DNA of 34,663 nucleotides from an uncultured Clostridia bacterium (GCA_944376455.1 CALWCO010000016.1:1-34663), one strand, 5' to 3'. Positions 21,276 through 31,208 are shown, numbered from the stretch's first letter. The notes: generated from the sequence alone by a model not told the origin. Numbers and translations: made by a program.

Positions 21276-22175
21276 ATGCAGACAATCACCGAGCGCATTC
21301 AATCGCTCAAAGCGGAAAAGAACGCCGTCATTCTGGCGCATTACTATGTCCCCGACGAGGTACAGGCGATCGCGGACTTTGTGGGGGACTCCTTCTATCT
21401 CGCGCGCATCGCGCGGGAAACGGCGGCGGAGACCGTCGTCTTTTGCGGCGTGCATTTCATGGGCGAGAGCGCGAAGATCCTCAATCCCGACAAACGGGTA
21501 CTGTTGCCCGATCAAACGGCCGACTGCCCGATGGCACACATGGCGACGGCCGAACAGATTGAAAAACTGCGCCGGGAGACGGACGATCTGGCGGTGGTAT
21601 GCTACATCAATTCGACGGCAGAGCTCAAAGCACTGTCCGATGTGTGCGTGACCTCCTCCAATGCCGTGAAGATCGTCAAAGCTCTGCCGCAGAAAAACAT
21701 TCTCTTCATTCCCGACGAGAACCTCGGCGCCTTTGTCGCCGCCGCGGTGCCCGAAAAGAAGTTTTATTTTTCGGGCGGGTACTGTCCCGTGCACGCCTTT
21801 CTTTCGGCGGCGGACGTGTCGGCGGCGAAGCGGTCTCATCCCGCTGCGCCCGTGCTCACCCATCCCGAATGCGGCAGGGCCGTGCGGGAGATTTCCGATT
21901 TTTTGGGCAGCACCGCCGAGATCATTTCCTTTGCGGGACGGAGCGACGCAACGGAATTCATCGTGTGCACGGAACCCGGCGTGCTCTTTGAACTGAGAAA
22001 GCGTTATCCCGAAAAGACCTTTTTCCCCGCGGGCATGGTGTGCGCGGATATGAAAAAAATCACGCTTGAAAAAGTCCTGCATTGTCTGGAAACGGGCGCG
22101 GGAGAGGTGTTTATCGGCGAAGAGGAAGGCGCGCGGGCGTATGCTCCGCTGGCGCGGATGCTCTCCCTGGGCTGA
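21276..22175 (+). CDS. nadA: Quinolinate synthase NadA
   Basis: 4Fe-4S enzyme that condenses iminoaspartate with dihydroxyacetone phosphate to quinolinate. Three cluster cysteines at residues 84 (TADCPMAH), 170 (GGYCPVH) and 256 (GMVCADMK) match the spacing of the short NadA class. Also seen are LAHYYVPDEVQ and CGVHFMGESAKIL. The product is 299 aa. GAGGAAGAG precedes the ATG. First gene of nadA-nadB-nadC-niaR behind a single promoter. Confidence 0.96.
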   Translation: MQTITERIQSLKAEKNAVILAHYYVPDEVQAIADFVGDSFYLARIARETAAETVVFCGVHFMGESAKILNPDKRVLLPDQTADCPMAHMATAEQIEKLRRETDDLAVVCYINSTAELKALSDVCVTSSNAVKIVKALPQKNILFIPDENLGAFVAAAVPEKKFYFSGGYCPVHAFLSAADVSAAKRSHPAAPVLTHPECGRAVREISDFLGSTAEIISFAGRSDATEFIVCTEPGVLFELRKRYPEKTFFPAGMVCADMKKITLEKVLHCLETGAGEVFIGEEEGARAYAPLARMLSLG

Positions 22176-22206
22176 AAAGAGAGAAAAGAGCGGGAGAGAT
22201 ACAAAG

Positions 22207-23526
22207 ATGGAAAGAGAGAATTTATCCGAGAGATATGACGTGCTCATCGCGGGCATGGGTGTGGCGGGGCTCTTCTGTGCTCTGCACCTGCCCGAAAGCG
22301 CGCGGGTGCTCGTACTCTCCAAAGACGGAGAGGAAAAGAGCGATTCTTTTCTGGCACAGGGCGGCATATGCGTTCTCAAAGCGCCCGAAGATTTCGACGC
22401 GTATTTCGAAGACACCATGCGCGCGGGACATTATGAGAACGACGCCGCGGCCGTGGAGCAGATGATACGGCGTTCGCCGTCCGTCATCGCCCAACTGGTC
22501 GACTGCGGCGTGGCGTTTGCGCGGGACGGGGCGGGGCATTTCCGCTACACCCGCGAGGGCGGGCATTCCGTGCCGCGCATCCTCTTCCACGACGACGTGA
22601 CGGGCAAAGAGATCGCAAGCCGGCTTCTGGCGGCGGCGAAGACGCGGGAGAATATACGGCTTGTCGAATATTGCGAACTCGTCGACGTCATCGCCCGTGA
22701 CGGGGAGTGTTTCGGCGGGGTGTTGCGCAAAACGGATACGGGCGAGCTCTTCACCGTCTATGCCGACCATACCCTGCTCGCCGCCGGCGGCGTGGGAGGA
22801 CTGTTTGAAAATTCGACCAATTACCGGCACCTGACGGGCGACGCCGTCGCCATTGCCCTGCGCAACGGCGTTAGGACCGAGCACATCGATTATGTGCAGA
22901 TCCACCCCACTACCTTTTATTCCGAAAAGCACGGCAGAAGGTTTCTGATCTCCGAATCGGTGCGCGGGGAAGGGGCGGTGCTCCTCGGAGCGGACGGCAA
23001 GCGGTTCTGCAACGAACTGCTCCCGCGGGACGTCGTGACGGCGGCCATACGCGAACAGATGGCAAGGGAAGGAGCTTCTTTCGTGCGGCTGGATATGCGC
23101 CCCGTGGGTGAAAAGACGTTGCGCGAGCACTTCCCCACGATTTTTGCGCACTGTCGCGACGAGGGGTATGACGTTCTGACGACGCCCATACCCGTCGTGC
23201 CCGCGCAACATTATTTCATGGGCGGCGTCAAGGTCGATCTGTGGGGTCGCACGAACATGAAACGGCTGTATGCCGCGGGCGAGACGGCCTGCAACGGCGT
23301 GCACGGCAAAAACCGTCTCGCCAGCAATTCCCTGCTCGAAAGCCTCGTCTGGGCGGAACGGGCGGCACAGGCCATGGCGGAGGACGGTGCGGGAAAAATA
23401 CAGAAATTCCCGCAGGCGGACTTATCGGCCTATCAGGATTACGACACATTGAAAAAAACATATGCGGCGCTCATCCGCGCGGCGGCCGAAGCCGAGCGCG
23501 CGGCGGGCGGAAGGAGACAGGCATGA
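22207..23526 (+). CDS. nadB: L-aspartate oxidase NadB, short form
   Basis: Flavoprotein that oxidises L-aspartate to iminoaspartate for NadA. The FAD-binding loop GMGVAGLFCALHL is near residue 16; SFLAQGGICV, RYTREGGHSVPRI, LLAAGGVGGL, DYVQIHPTTFY and GETACNGVHGKNRLASNSLLE follow in family order. At 439 aa it is about 100 residues shorter than the E. coli enzyme because the C-terminal helical domain is cut down, a form common in Firmicutes. The ATG at 22207 after GAGAGAT is chosen; the frame continues upstream only inside nadA. It ends in a four-base overlap with nadC. Confidence 0.94.
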   Translation: MERENLSERYDVLIAGMGVAGLFCALHLPESARVLVLSKDGEEKSDSFLAQGGICVLKAPEDFDAYFEDTMRAGHYENDAAAVEQMIRRSPSVIAQLVDCGVAFARDGAGHFRYTREGGHSVPRILFHDDVTGKEIASRLLAAAKTRENIRLVEYCELVDVIARDGECFGGVLRKTDTGELFTVYADHTLLAAGGVGGLFENSTNYRHLTGDAVAIALRNGVRTEHIDYVQIHPTTFYSEKHGRRFLISESVRGEGAVLLGADGKRFCNELLPRDVVTAAIREQMAREGASFVRLDMRPVGEKTLREHFPTIFAHCRDEGYDVLTTPIPVVPAQHYFMGGVKVDLWGRTNMKRLYAAGETACNGVHGKNRLASNSLLESLVWAERAAQAMAEDGAGKIQKFPQADLSAYQDYDTLKKTYAALIRAAAEAERAAGGRRQA

Positions 23527-24377
23527 TCGATGAAATTACCATGAAAATTCACGGGGATAAAATTATCCTTGCGGCACTGGCAGAGGACGTGACGGCGGAG
23601 GACGTCTCCACCAACTGTGTGTTGCCCGAATATAAAAAAGGGGAAGCCGAACTGCTCTGCAAACAGGACGGCGTCGTTGCGGGTTTGTCCGTCTTTGCGC
23701 GGACCTTTTTCCTGCTTGATCCGTCGGCGGAAGTCGTATTTTTCGCCAAGGACGGCGACGCCGTGAAGAAGGGACAGCGGCTCGCGCTCGTGCGCGGGGA
23801 TATGCGCGCCATTCTGACGGGCGAGCGCACCGCGCTCAATTTTTTGCAACGCATGAGCGGCATCGCCACGGCGACGCGCGCCATGACCGCGCTCCTCGAA
23901 GGGAGCGGACTGCAACTCGTCGATACGCGCAAGACGACGCCCGGATTGCGGCTCTTTGAGAAATATGCCGTCCGTGCGGGCGGCGGCGGCAACCACCGCT
24001 ATAACCTTTCGGACGCCATTCTGCTGAAAGACAATCACATCGGCGCGGCGGGCGGCGTGAAGAACGCCGTCGCCGCGGCAAAGGCGTACGCTTCCTTCAC
24101 GACCAAAGTGGAAGTCGAAGTCGAAAGCGTTGCCATGGCGCGCGAAGCGGTCGAGGCGGGGGCGGACATCATCATGCTCGACAACATGACGGACGACGCC
24201 ATGCGCGAAGCGGTGAAAATCATAGCGGGTCGGGCGATCGTGGAAATCTCGGGCAACGTCACCAAAGAGAGCGTCGCGCGGCTGAAAGACATCGGCGCCG
24301 ACGTCGTGTCCTGCGGCGCGCTCACCCATTCCGCGCCCATTCTGGACGTATCTTTGAAAAATCTGCACGCGGTGTAA
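23523..24377 (+). CDS. nadC: Nicotinate-nucleotide pyrophosphorylase (quinolinate phosphoribosyltransferase)
   Basis: Makes nicotinate mononucleotide from quinolinate and PRPP. Family sequence is plain: LAEDVTAEDVST, GERTALNFLQRMSGIAT, DTRKTTPGLR, EKYAVRAGGGGNHRYNLSD, LLKDNHI, VEVEVE and EISGNV. Length (284 aa) is normal. The ATG overlaps the nadB stop (ATGA), and AAGGAGA lies seven bases before it, so expression is coupled to nadB. An in-frame ATG six codons later is less likely. Confidence 0.96.
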   Translation: MIDEITMKIHGDKIILAALAEDVTAEDVSTNCVLPEYKKGEAELLCKQDGVVAGLSVFARTFFLLDPSAEVVFFAKDGDAVKKGQRLALVRGDMRAILTGERTALNFLQRMSGIATATRAMTALLEGSGLQLVDTRKTTPGLRLFEKYAVRAGGGGNHRYNLSDAILLKDNHIGAAGGVKNAVAAAKAYASFTTKVEVEVESVAMAREAVEAGADIIMLDNMTDDAMREAVKIIAGRAIVEISGNVTKESVARLKDIGADVVSCGALTHSAPILDVSLKNLHAV

Positions 24378-24392
24378 GGACGGGAACGGAAA

Positions 24393-24905
24393 ATGATGAC
24401 GGGAGAAGAACGCAGGCAAAAGATACTCCTGCAACTCGGCGAAACGCCGCAAGCGGCGGGCCGTCTCGCGCGGCAGTTCGGCGTCAGCCGTCAGGTGATC
24501 GTGCAGGACGTCGCTCTGCTCCGTGCCGAAGGCAAGGACATTCTCGCCACCAACCGCGGGTATGTTCTGCCGCATAAAAAGGTCTGTTCGCGCGTCTTCA
24601 AGGTGCGTCATTCCGACGGAGAAACGCGGGAAGAACTGTGCCTCATCGCGGACATGGGCGGGTGCGTGGAGAACGTATTCGTGCATCATAAGGTATACGG
24701 TACGATTACGGCGGTGATGCAGATCGACAGTCGCAACAAGGCAGAGGCATTCATGGCGGGCATTGCGAGCGGTAAATCGGATTTCCTGAAAAATATCACT
24801 TCCGATTATCACTATCATACGGTCACCGCCGAGAGCGAGGAAGTGCTCGATGCCATCGAAAGAGAGCTTTCCCGCCGCGGGTTTCTCGTGCCGCGGGAGA
24901 GATAA
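24393..24905 (+). CDS. niaR: NiaR (YrxA) nicotinate-responsive repressor
   Basis: Represses NAD synthesis genes when nicotinic acid is plentiful. The N-terminal winged helix (about 5-60, with FGVSRQVIVQDVALLRAEG as the recognition part) is followed by the 3H ligand and metal domain with His clusters KVRHSD, VHHKVYG and SDYHYHTV. The length of 170 aa is typical. It is the last gene of the nad operon, 15 bases after nadC, which makes the system self-regulated through the inverted repeat at 21222-21250. Confidence 0.93.
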   Translation: MMTGEERRQKILLQLGETPQAAGRLARQFGVSRQVIVQDVALLRAEGKDILATNRGYVLPHKKVCSRVFKVRHSDGETREELCLIADMGGCVENVFVHHKVYGTITAVMQIDSRNKAEAFMAGIASGKSDFLKNITSDYHYHTVTAESEEVLDAIERELSRRGFLVPRER

Positions 24906-24936
24906 GCAAGAATAGAGGCTTTGCAGAAAAGTTATA

Positions 24937-24980
24937 ACGAAAGCGGGCGCGGCGATGTTCATCGCCGCGCCCGCTTTCGT
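24937..24980. terminator. Shared terminator-like hairpin between niaR and hrb
   Basis: A perfect 20-bp stem (24937-24956 with 24961-24980) with loop GTTC in the convergent gap. Neither side has a long T-run, though TATAACTTTT follows on the - strand. The stem is among the strongest in the window. Confidence 0.7.
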
Positions 24981-25010
24981 TGCATGGATAGGGGCAATCG
25001 GATTGCCTTC

Positions 25011-25631
25011 CTATTTGGTTATCTTTTCAAAATCCGATGCGGGGTGTTTGCAGATCGGACAGATGAAGCCGTCGGGCAATTCCTCTCCGATGTATTCATA
25101 CCCGCAGATTGTGCACCGCCACACCGTCTGCCCCGCCGCGTTGGTCTGCGGCTTGGGTTTGACGTTGGCGTGATAGTAGGCATAGGTGCAGGACTCCTTT
25201 CGCGAGAGCACCGCGCCGTCGGTGACTTCGGCGACGAACAGATAGTGCGTCCCCAGGTCGCAGACCTCTTTGACCTGTGCGCAGAGGTAGCCGTTCGCGC
25301 CCGCTGTGACGAACGCACAGCCGTTGGAGGCGGTGTCCCAGGCATTGAAATCCTTGAATTTATCGGTATCCCTGCCGCTGTGGAAGCCGAAACGTTCGAA
25401 GAGTTCGAACTTCACGGACGTGTCGAGGATGGATACGGCGAATTTTCTGCTAGCGAGGATGCGTTCGGCGGTATAGTTTGCCTTATTGACCGCCACGGTG
25501 ATCTGGTTGGGGGTCGTGGTTACCTGGGCAACGGTGTTGACGATACAGCCGGTATCCTTCACGCCGTCCTTGTCTTTGGTCGTGAGCACGAAGAGCCCGT
25601 AGCTCAGATTGCGCATGACTTTTTCGTCCAT
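25011..25631 (-). CDS. Flavin reductase-rubredoxin fusion (high-molecular-weight rubredoxin type)
   Basis: Residues 1-160 form an FMN-binding flavin-reductase domain (the NLSYGLFVLTTKD opening and VNTVAQVTTTPNQITVAVNK are typical). Residues 170-206 form a rubredoxin domain with Cys173/Cys176 (CTIC) and Cys191/Cys194 (CPIC) binding one iron. Such fusions pass electrons from NAD(P)H to flavodiiron proteins that remove oxygen or nitric oxide in anaerobes, e.g. Hrb of Moorella. No flavodiiron gene is nearby. AAGGAG lies about 12 bases before the ATG. It follows lysA on the same strand by 64 bases without a clear terminator. Confidence 0.9.
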   Translation of the reverse strand: MDEKVMRNLSYGLFVLTTKDKDGVKDTGCIVNTVAQVTTTPNQITVAVNKANYTAERILASRKFAVSILDTSVKFELFERFGFHSGRDTDKFKDFNAWDTASNGCAFVTAGANGYLCAQVKEVCDLGTHYLFVAEVTDGAVLSRKESCTYAYYHANVKPKPQTNAAGQTVWRCTICGYEYIGEELPDGFICPICKHPASDFEKITK

Positions 25632-25695
25632 CTTGCATTTTTCTCCTTATCGGTTTTATTCTTTGATCTGACGATCAGTTGCCTTCATTGCCGTT

Positions 25696-26955
25696 TTAAT
25701 TTTTCTTGAAGGGGGTAAGATCGAGGGTAGCAAAATAATCCTCGGGCGTCTCGGCGCGGCGGATGAGTTTAACGGAACCGTCGGGGCGGAGCAGGAGCTC
25801 GGCCGAGCGCAGTTTGCCGTTGTAGTTGTATCCCATGGAGAATCCGTGCGCGCCCGTGTCGTGGATGACGACGTAATCGCCGACATTGATCTTAGGCAAC
25901 ATACGGTCAACGGCGAATTTATCATTGTTTTCGCACAGTCCGCCCGTAACGTCATAGAGATGATCGCAGGGCGCGTTCTCCTTGCCGAGGACGGTGATGT
26001 GGTGATAGGCCTTGTACATGGCGGGGCGCATGAGGTTGGCGGCGCAGGCGTCCAGACCGATGTATTCCTTCCAGATATGCTTTTCGTGCAGTACCTTTGC
26101 GACGAGATGGCCGTAGGGCGCGAGCATAAACCGTCCGAGCTCGGTGAAGATGGCGACATCACCCATGCCCGCGGGGACGAGGATATTCTCATAGGCTTTT
26201 CGCACGCCCTCGCCGATGACGAAAATGTCGTTGTCTTTCTGTTCGGGGCGGTAGGCGATGCCCACGCCGCCCGAGAGGTTGATGAAGGCGATGTGCACGC
26301 CCGTCTCGGCGGCCAGTTCCACGGCGAGGCGGAAGAGGATCTCGGCGAGTTTGGGGTAATAGCCGTTGTCGGTGGTGTTGCTGGCGAGGAAGGCGTGGAT
26401 GCCGAAGTGCTTGACGCCGTATCCCTTGAGCTTGCGGAAGGCCTCCTTCATCTGTTCTTTGGTCATGCCGTATTTTGCGTCGCGGGGGGTGTCCATGATC
26501 TCGTTGTTGAGGGTGAAATCCCCGCCGGGGTTATAGCGGCAACACATGGTCTCCGCAAAGGGCGCGAGTCCCGCGAAGAAATCGATGTGGGTGAGATCGT
26601 CGAAATTGATGATGGCGTTGAGTTTTCTCGCCAGCTTGAAATCGGCCGCGGGGGTGACGTTGGAGGAGAACATGATCTCCTTTCCCGAGAAGCCGACGGT
26701 ATCCGACAGCATGAGCTCCGTCAGGGACGAGCAGTCCACGCCGCAACCTTCCTCCCGCAGGATCTGCATGAGATAGGGGTTGGGGGTCGCCTTGACGGCG
26801 AAATATTCTTTGAATCCCTTGTTCCAGGCGAACGCTTCCTTGAGCTTGCGGGCGTTTTCGCGGATACCCTTTTCGTCATAGATATGGAAAGGGGTGGGAT
26901 AGGTCTTTGCGATTTCTTCGATCTGTTCTTTGGTTACGAAAGGCAATTTCTGCAT
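25696..26955 (-). CDS. lysA: Diaminopimelate decarboxylase LysA
   Basis: PLP enzyme that makes L-lysine from meso-diaminopimelate. The alanine-racemase-like barrel opens with YFAVKATPNP, where Lys55 should carry PLP. INLSGGVGI and FTELGRFMLAPYG are the phosphate and substrate segments. LCENNDKFAVDR replaces the usual CESSD-type active-site Cys motif from the other subunit, and HDTGAHGFSMGYNYNG closes the site. At 419 aa it is of usual length. The ATG at 26955 behind AGGAAG is preferred over the longer frame reaching 27015, which would overlap the promoter. Confidence 0.9.
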   Translation of the reverse strand: MQKLPFVTKEQIEEIAKTYPTPFHIYDEKGIRENARKLKEAFAWNKGFKEYFAVKATPNPYLMQILREEGCGVDCSSLTELMLSDTVGFSGKEIMFSSNVTPAADFKLARKLNAIINFDDLTHIDFFAGLAPFAETMCCRYNPGGDFTLNNEIMDTPRDAKYGMTKEQMKEAFRKLKGYGVKHFGIHAFLASNTTDNGYYPKLAEILFRLAVELAAETGVHIAFINLSGGVGIAYRPEQKDNDIFVIGEGVRKAYENILVPAGMGDVAIFTELGRFMLAPYGHLVAKVLHEKHIWKEYIGLDACAANLMRPAMYKAYHHITVLGKENAPCDHLYDVTGGLCENNDKFAVDRMLPKINVGDYVVIHDTGAHGFSMGYNYNGKLRSAELLLRPDGSVKLIRRAETPEDYFATLDLTPFKKN

Positions 26956-26986
26956 CTTGGTGCTTCCTGTGTATCTTTTTTTGTCT

Positions 26987-27015
26987 ATTGTAGCATAAAA
27001 TCCCCGTACGCGCAA
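26987..27015 (-). promoter_or_regulatory. Sigma-A promoter of lysA with overlapping inverted repeat
   Basis: On the - strand TTGCGC (27015-27010) and TACAAT (26992-26987) are 17 bases apart. The -35 lies within one arm of CGCGCAAG/CTTGCGCG (27009-27016 and 27033-27040, 16-base spacer), a possible operator site. Confidence 0.65.
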
Positions 27016-27058
27016 GTTATTTTTTTATTTTTCTTGCGCGAGAGCGGAAGAAAAATAA

Positions 27059-27087
27059 TTGACGGACGGCGGCGGGGGTGCTAAAAT
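27059..27087 (+). promoter_or_regulatory. Sigma-A promoter of the ClC gene
   Basis: TTGACG (27059-27064) and TAAAAT (27082-27087) with a G-rich 17-base spacer, 55 bases before the start and divergent from lysA. Confidence 0.75.
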
Positions 27088-27141
27088 AATCTTTGCATAA
27101 AAACAAATAAAAGCGCAAAATAGTACCAAAGGAGGGTGTCT

Positions 27142-28782
27142 ATGCGAGGGGATTTTTTCCGCCGCCTTGCGGGAGGCTGGTTTCACCGCGGCCTGCAACT
27201 GTTGTTCATGGGCTGCGTCACGGGCTTTCTGGCGGGCGTCATCGTTACTTTTTATAACATCTTCATCTCTCTCGCCGAAGGATTTTCGACCGATGTATAT
27301 GCCTATCTGCGCGGGCATTGGTTTCTGATCCCTCTGCTGTTTGCGGCATTGGCGGCGATGGCGCTGGTCATCGGCGTGCTCGTGCGGCTCGTACCCATGA
27401 TCCGCGGCAGCGGCATCCCCCAGACCGAAGGCGCGGCGCGCGGCACTTTGAAATATAATCCTTTCACCATTCTCTGCTCCATGTTCGCTGCCTCTCTTCT
27501 TTGTGCATTCATGGGCCTTTCCGCGGGCGGCGAAGGGCCGAGCGTGCAGATCGGCGGCGCGTGCGGTTACGGTTCTTCCCGTCTGTTTTCCCGCACGGAC
27601 ATGATCCGTCGATACCAGATCACGGGCGGCGCGTGCGCGGGGCTTGCCGTGGCCTTTAACGCGCCCCTGACGGGTATGGCGTTTGCTTTTGAAGAGACGC
27701 ATAAAAAGTTTTCTCCCGAAGTATTCATCTGTGCCTTTTCTTCCGTGCTTGCGGGGGTGGTCACGCGCAATCTCATTCGCGGCGGACTCGGCCTTTCCAC
27801 AGAGGCCGCGTTCACCTCGTTTTCCTTTCGCGCCGTCGCCTATCCGTATACGGAATACGGCTACATTGCGCTGACGGCGCTCGTGTGTGCTTTGCTCGGC
27901 GTGGTCTTCTTCCGCGCTGTCGTCGCGCTCAAAAGACTGATCGAGCGAAAGGTGACTTTCCTGCACGGTGCGGGGAAAATGCTCATTCCCTTCGCTCTCG
28001 CGGGGATATTCGGCCTGATCACCGTCTATGCGATGGGCGGGGGGCATGCCCTGATCGAAGCCCTCGGCACGCAGGGCGGAACGACGGAGATGACCGTGGA
28101 GCAGGCTTTTTCCCTCGGGCTTGCGGGTACGCTCGCCGTCGCTTTGATTTTCAAGTTTATCGCATCCGTCGTGAATATGTCTTGCGGCGTGCCTTGCGGC
28201 GTGTTCATTCCCATGCTGGCGGTGGGCGCGGCGGCGGGCGCGCTTTTTTCCCTCTTCATGCAGAATTTTTTGGGCATGGATGCCTCGCTTTCCGATCTCA
28301 TCGTCATGGTCGGCATGGCGGCTTTCTTCACCTGTGTGGTACGGGCGCCGATCACGGGCATCGTGATGACCGTCGAACTAACCTGGAGTTTCACCCCGCT
28401 TTTGCCCGTCGTTCTCGGCGTTGCCGTGGGATATATGGTCGGACAGGCCTCGGGCGCGAAACCCATTTATGAAGAACTTCTCGAACAGATCGAAAGGGGA
28501 CGCGCGGAGCCGCCCGTACGTCTTTTGCGCTCGCTCACGGTGCAGGCCCACAGCATGGTGGCGGGGATGTCCGTAAAGGACATTCTCTGGCCCGAGGGCT
28601 GTGCAGTCAAGAGCCTTTCGCGCGGGGAAACGGCTTTTGTCCCGAACGCCGAAACGGTTCTTTGCGCGGGCGATGTCTTGTCTTTGGAAGCCGAAACGCC
28701 CGATCCCGCCGGATGCGACAGAGAACTCGCCCTGCTGACGGGCAACGCCCGTCATGAGCGAAAGAAAAAAACTTTGCGATAA
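27142..28782 (+). CDS. ClC-type chloride/proton antiporter with C-terminal TrkA_C domain
   Basis: Polytopic anion transporter. Chloride-site motifs are GSGIP at 89-93, GGEGP at 129-133 with Glu131 as the gating glutamate (most members have GREGP), and GVFIPML. FAFEETHKKF places Glu185 where EcClC has the inner proton glutamate, so an antiporter rather than a channel is predicted. Residues about 455-530 form a soluble TrkA_C-like domain (SVKDILWPEG and NAETVLCAGDVLSLE), as in many Firmicute members. The ATG at 27142 lies five bases after GGAGGG; the in-frame GTG at 27136 overlaps that ribosome binding site and is rejected. 546 aa. Confidence 0.9.
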   Translation: MRGDFFRRLAGGWFHRGLQLLFMGCVTGFLAGVIVTFYNIFISLAEGFSTDVYAYLRGHWFLIPLLFAALAAMALVIGVLVRLVPMIRGSGIPQTEGAARGTLKYNPFTILCSMFAASLLCAFMGLSAGGEGPSVQIGGACGYGSSRLFSRTDMIRRYQITGGACAGLAVAFNAPLTGMAFAFEETHKKFSPEVFICAFSSVLAGVVTRNLIRGGLGLSTEAAFTSFSFRAVAYPYTEYGYIALTALVCALLGVVFFRAVVALKRLIERKVTFLHGAGKMLIPFALAGIFGLITVYAMGGGHALIEALGTQGGTTEMTVEQAFSLGLAGTLAVALIFKFIASVVNMSCGVPCGVFIPMLAVGAAAGALFSLFMQNFLGMDASLSDLIVMVGMAAFFTCVVRAPITGIVMTVELTWSFTPLLPVVLGVAVGYMVGQASGAKPIYEELLEQIERGRAEPPVRLLRSLTVQAHSMVAGMSVKDILWPEGCAVKSLSRGETAFVPNAETVLCAGDVLSLEAETPDPAGCDRELALLTGNARHERKKKTLR

Positions 28783-28819
28783 AAAACTTTCCGATAACAG
28801 ATTTTCCGTCGTTTCGCCG

Positions 28820-28857
28820 TCTCCGCGCGCATGGATATGCGCGCGGAGATGTTTTTT
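28820..28857 (+). terminator. Terminator after the ClC gene
   Basis: TCTCCGCGCGCAT pairs perfectly with ATGCGCGCGGAGA around GGAT, followed by TGTTTTTT. Confidence 0.9.
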
Positions 28858-28935
28858 CAAGTGGTGGCCTCATCCTCGCCTGTTGCTTGGACTGTTTCTC
28901 TTGCCCGCAGGGCCTTGTATGCCCGCGGCGCGGGG

Positions 28936-28964
28936 GTATACTCCCTCCTGCCGCGGCATACATT
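28936..28964 (+). promoter_or_regulatory. Sigma-E-like sporulation promoter of yqfC
   Basis: GTATACT (28936-28942), 14 bases, then CATACATT (28957-28964). The -10 is an exact fit to the mother-cell consensus CATACAnT, and the -35 is close to kmATATT. It lies 38 bases before yqfC, which is in keeping with sigma-E control of yqfC/yqfD in Bacillus. Confidence 0.65.
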
Positions 28965-29002
28965 AGATAGAAAAAAGGACGCGGTAGGAGAGAGAACGGG
29001 AT

Positions 29003-29278
29003 ATGCAGCTTTGGCAGGAAATTCTTTCGCAGCTGGGTGACGGACAGCCGCCCGACGGCGACGTGAGGGAGGCCATTTATACCGTCTGGACGGACAGAGG
29101 GGGCTATTTTCAGAACGTGAAGTCCCTGCAATCCTTTTCCCCGCAGGAAGTCCGCCTTCGCCTGCGGCGGGGCGCGTTGCGCGTTGCGGGAGAGGGGTTG
29201 GTCGTGGCGAAGTATGCCGAAAGCGATATATTGATCCGCGGCAAAATTTTCTCCGTGCAGTGCGAGGAAGGGGGATAA
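29003..29278 (+). CDS. yqfC: YabP/YqfC family sporulation protein
   Basis: Small (91 aa) protein of the YabP/YqfC family made in the mother cell during sporulation; its biochemical role is unknown. The middle has the family pattern (GGYFQNVKSLQSFSPQEVRL) and the end GEGLVVAKYAESDILIRGKI. AGGAGAGAG lies about nine bases before the ATG. It is followed after seven bases by yqfD, the invariant partner. Confidence 0.88.
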   Translation: MQLWQEILSQLGDGQPPDGDVREAIYTVWTDRGGYFQNVKSLQSFSPQEVRLRLRRGALRVAGEGLVVAKYAESDILIRGKIFSVQCEEGG

Positions 29279-29285
29279 GGCGGAC

Positions 29286-30152
29286 ATGGAAAGTTTTTTT
29301 CTGTGGCAGCTCACGATCGAGGGCATTGCGCCCGAAGGGGCGCTGTTGCATTTCCGACGGGAAAAAATTCCCGTTTTTCATGTCGAAAAACCCGATAAAA
29401 GGACCTTGCGGCTGTGCATTGAACGGAAAAACCGTGAAAAAGTCTTTACATTTTTGCGGGATTCATGTTATAATGTTACAAAGATGCGTCCTTTCGGATT
29501 GTGGCGGCTGGCGTCGGCGTTGCGCCGCCGCGCGGGGTTTTTTCTCGGCGCGGTCGCCTTTGCACTGCTTTGCGCGGTTTCCGATTTCTTTGTCTTCCGC
29601 ATCGACGTGACGGGTTCGGGCGCATACTATCGCGACAAAGTCCTGGCGCTCCTGCAGGAAAACGGTGTCCGTGCGGGGTGCGTCTATCGCGGGGAAAAGA
29701 CGGCGGAGATCACTGCGCAGATTCTTTCTTTCGACAACGTCAGTTTCTGTTCTTTGGAAAAGACGGGCAGCGTGCTGACCGTCGAGGTGCAGACCTCTTC
29801 CTCCCTGCCGCCCGCCGCGGCGGGCGGGCTGTATGCAACGGAAGGGGGCGTGGTGCAATCCCTTACCGTAGTGCGCGGCGTTGCACAGGTACAGGAAGGG
29901 GACGAGGTGGAAAAGGGACAGCTCCTTGCGGACGGAAAGGACGGCGGAATCGTCATGGCGAGCGCGCGCATCCTTTGCCACGCAGAGCGTTTTGTCGCCA
30001 CGCAGAACGAGGAAACCGCGGCGGCACAGGTCATTCTTTCCGTGCAGGCCGTAGGGGAAACGGAATTGCTTTGGCTGTCTGCAAAGCCGCAGCAGGACGG
30101 TTACTTTGTAACGGCGGAATACATTCTCACCGTTCGCAGGAATATGGATTGA
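29286..30152 (+). CDS. yqfD: Sporulation membrane protein YqfD, short form
   Basis: Membrane protein of sporulation stage IV in Bacillus. Residues 1-66 are soluble, one hydrophobic helix lies at about 83-103, and the rest faces the other side. GVRAGCVYRGEK, SFCSLEKTGSVLTVEV and GVAQVQEGDEVEKGQLLADG (with a biotinyl-lipoyl-like turn) are conserved. At 288 aa it is about 110 residues shorter than B. subtilis YqfD, lacking the C-terminal end. It sits between yqfC and phoH as in the usual order. Confidence 0.88.
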   Translation: MESFFLWQLTIEGIAPEGALLHFRREKIPVFHVEKPDKRTLRLCIERKNREKVFTFLRDSCYNVTKMRPFGLWRLASALRRRAGFFLGAVAFALLCAVSDFFVFRIDVTGSGAYYRDKVLALLQENGVRAGCVYRGEKTAEITAQILSFDNVSFCSLEKTGSVLTVEVQTSSSLPPAAAGGLYATEGGVVQSLTVVRGVAQVQEGDEVEKGQLLADGKDGGIVMASARILCHAERFVATQNEETAAAQVILSVQAVGETELLWLSAKPQQDGYFVTAEYILTVRRNMD

Positions 30153-30245
30153 CGCGCGGAGAGGGGGAACATCGCCTTTCTTTGCGGTGGATGAATAAAA
30201 TCGGAGCGTTGGAGGAAATACTTTACGGCACAGCTCAGAAAAACG

Positions 30246-31204
<959 letters not shown>

Positions 31205-31208
<4 letters not shown>

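Noticed and set aside
27136..27144. Upstream GTG start of the ClC gene
   Set aside because: It overlaps the GGAGGG ribosome binding site that correctly serves the ATG at 27142.
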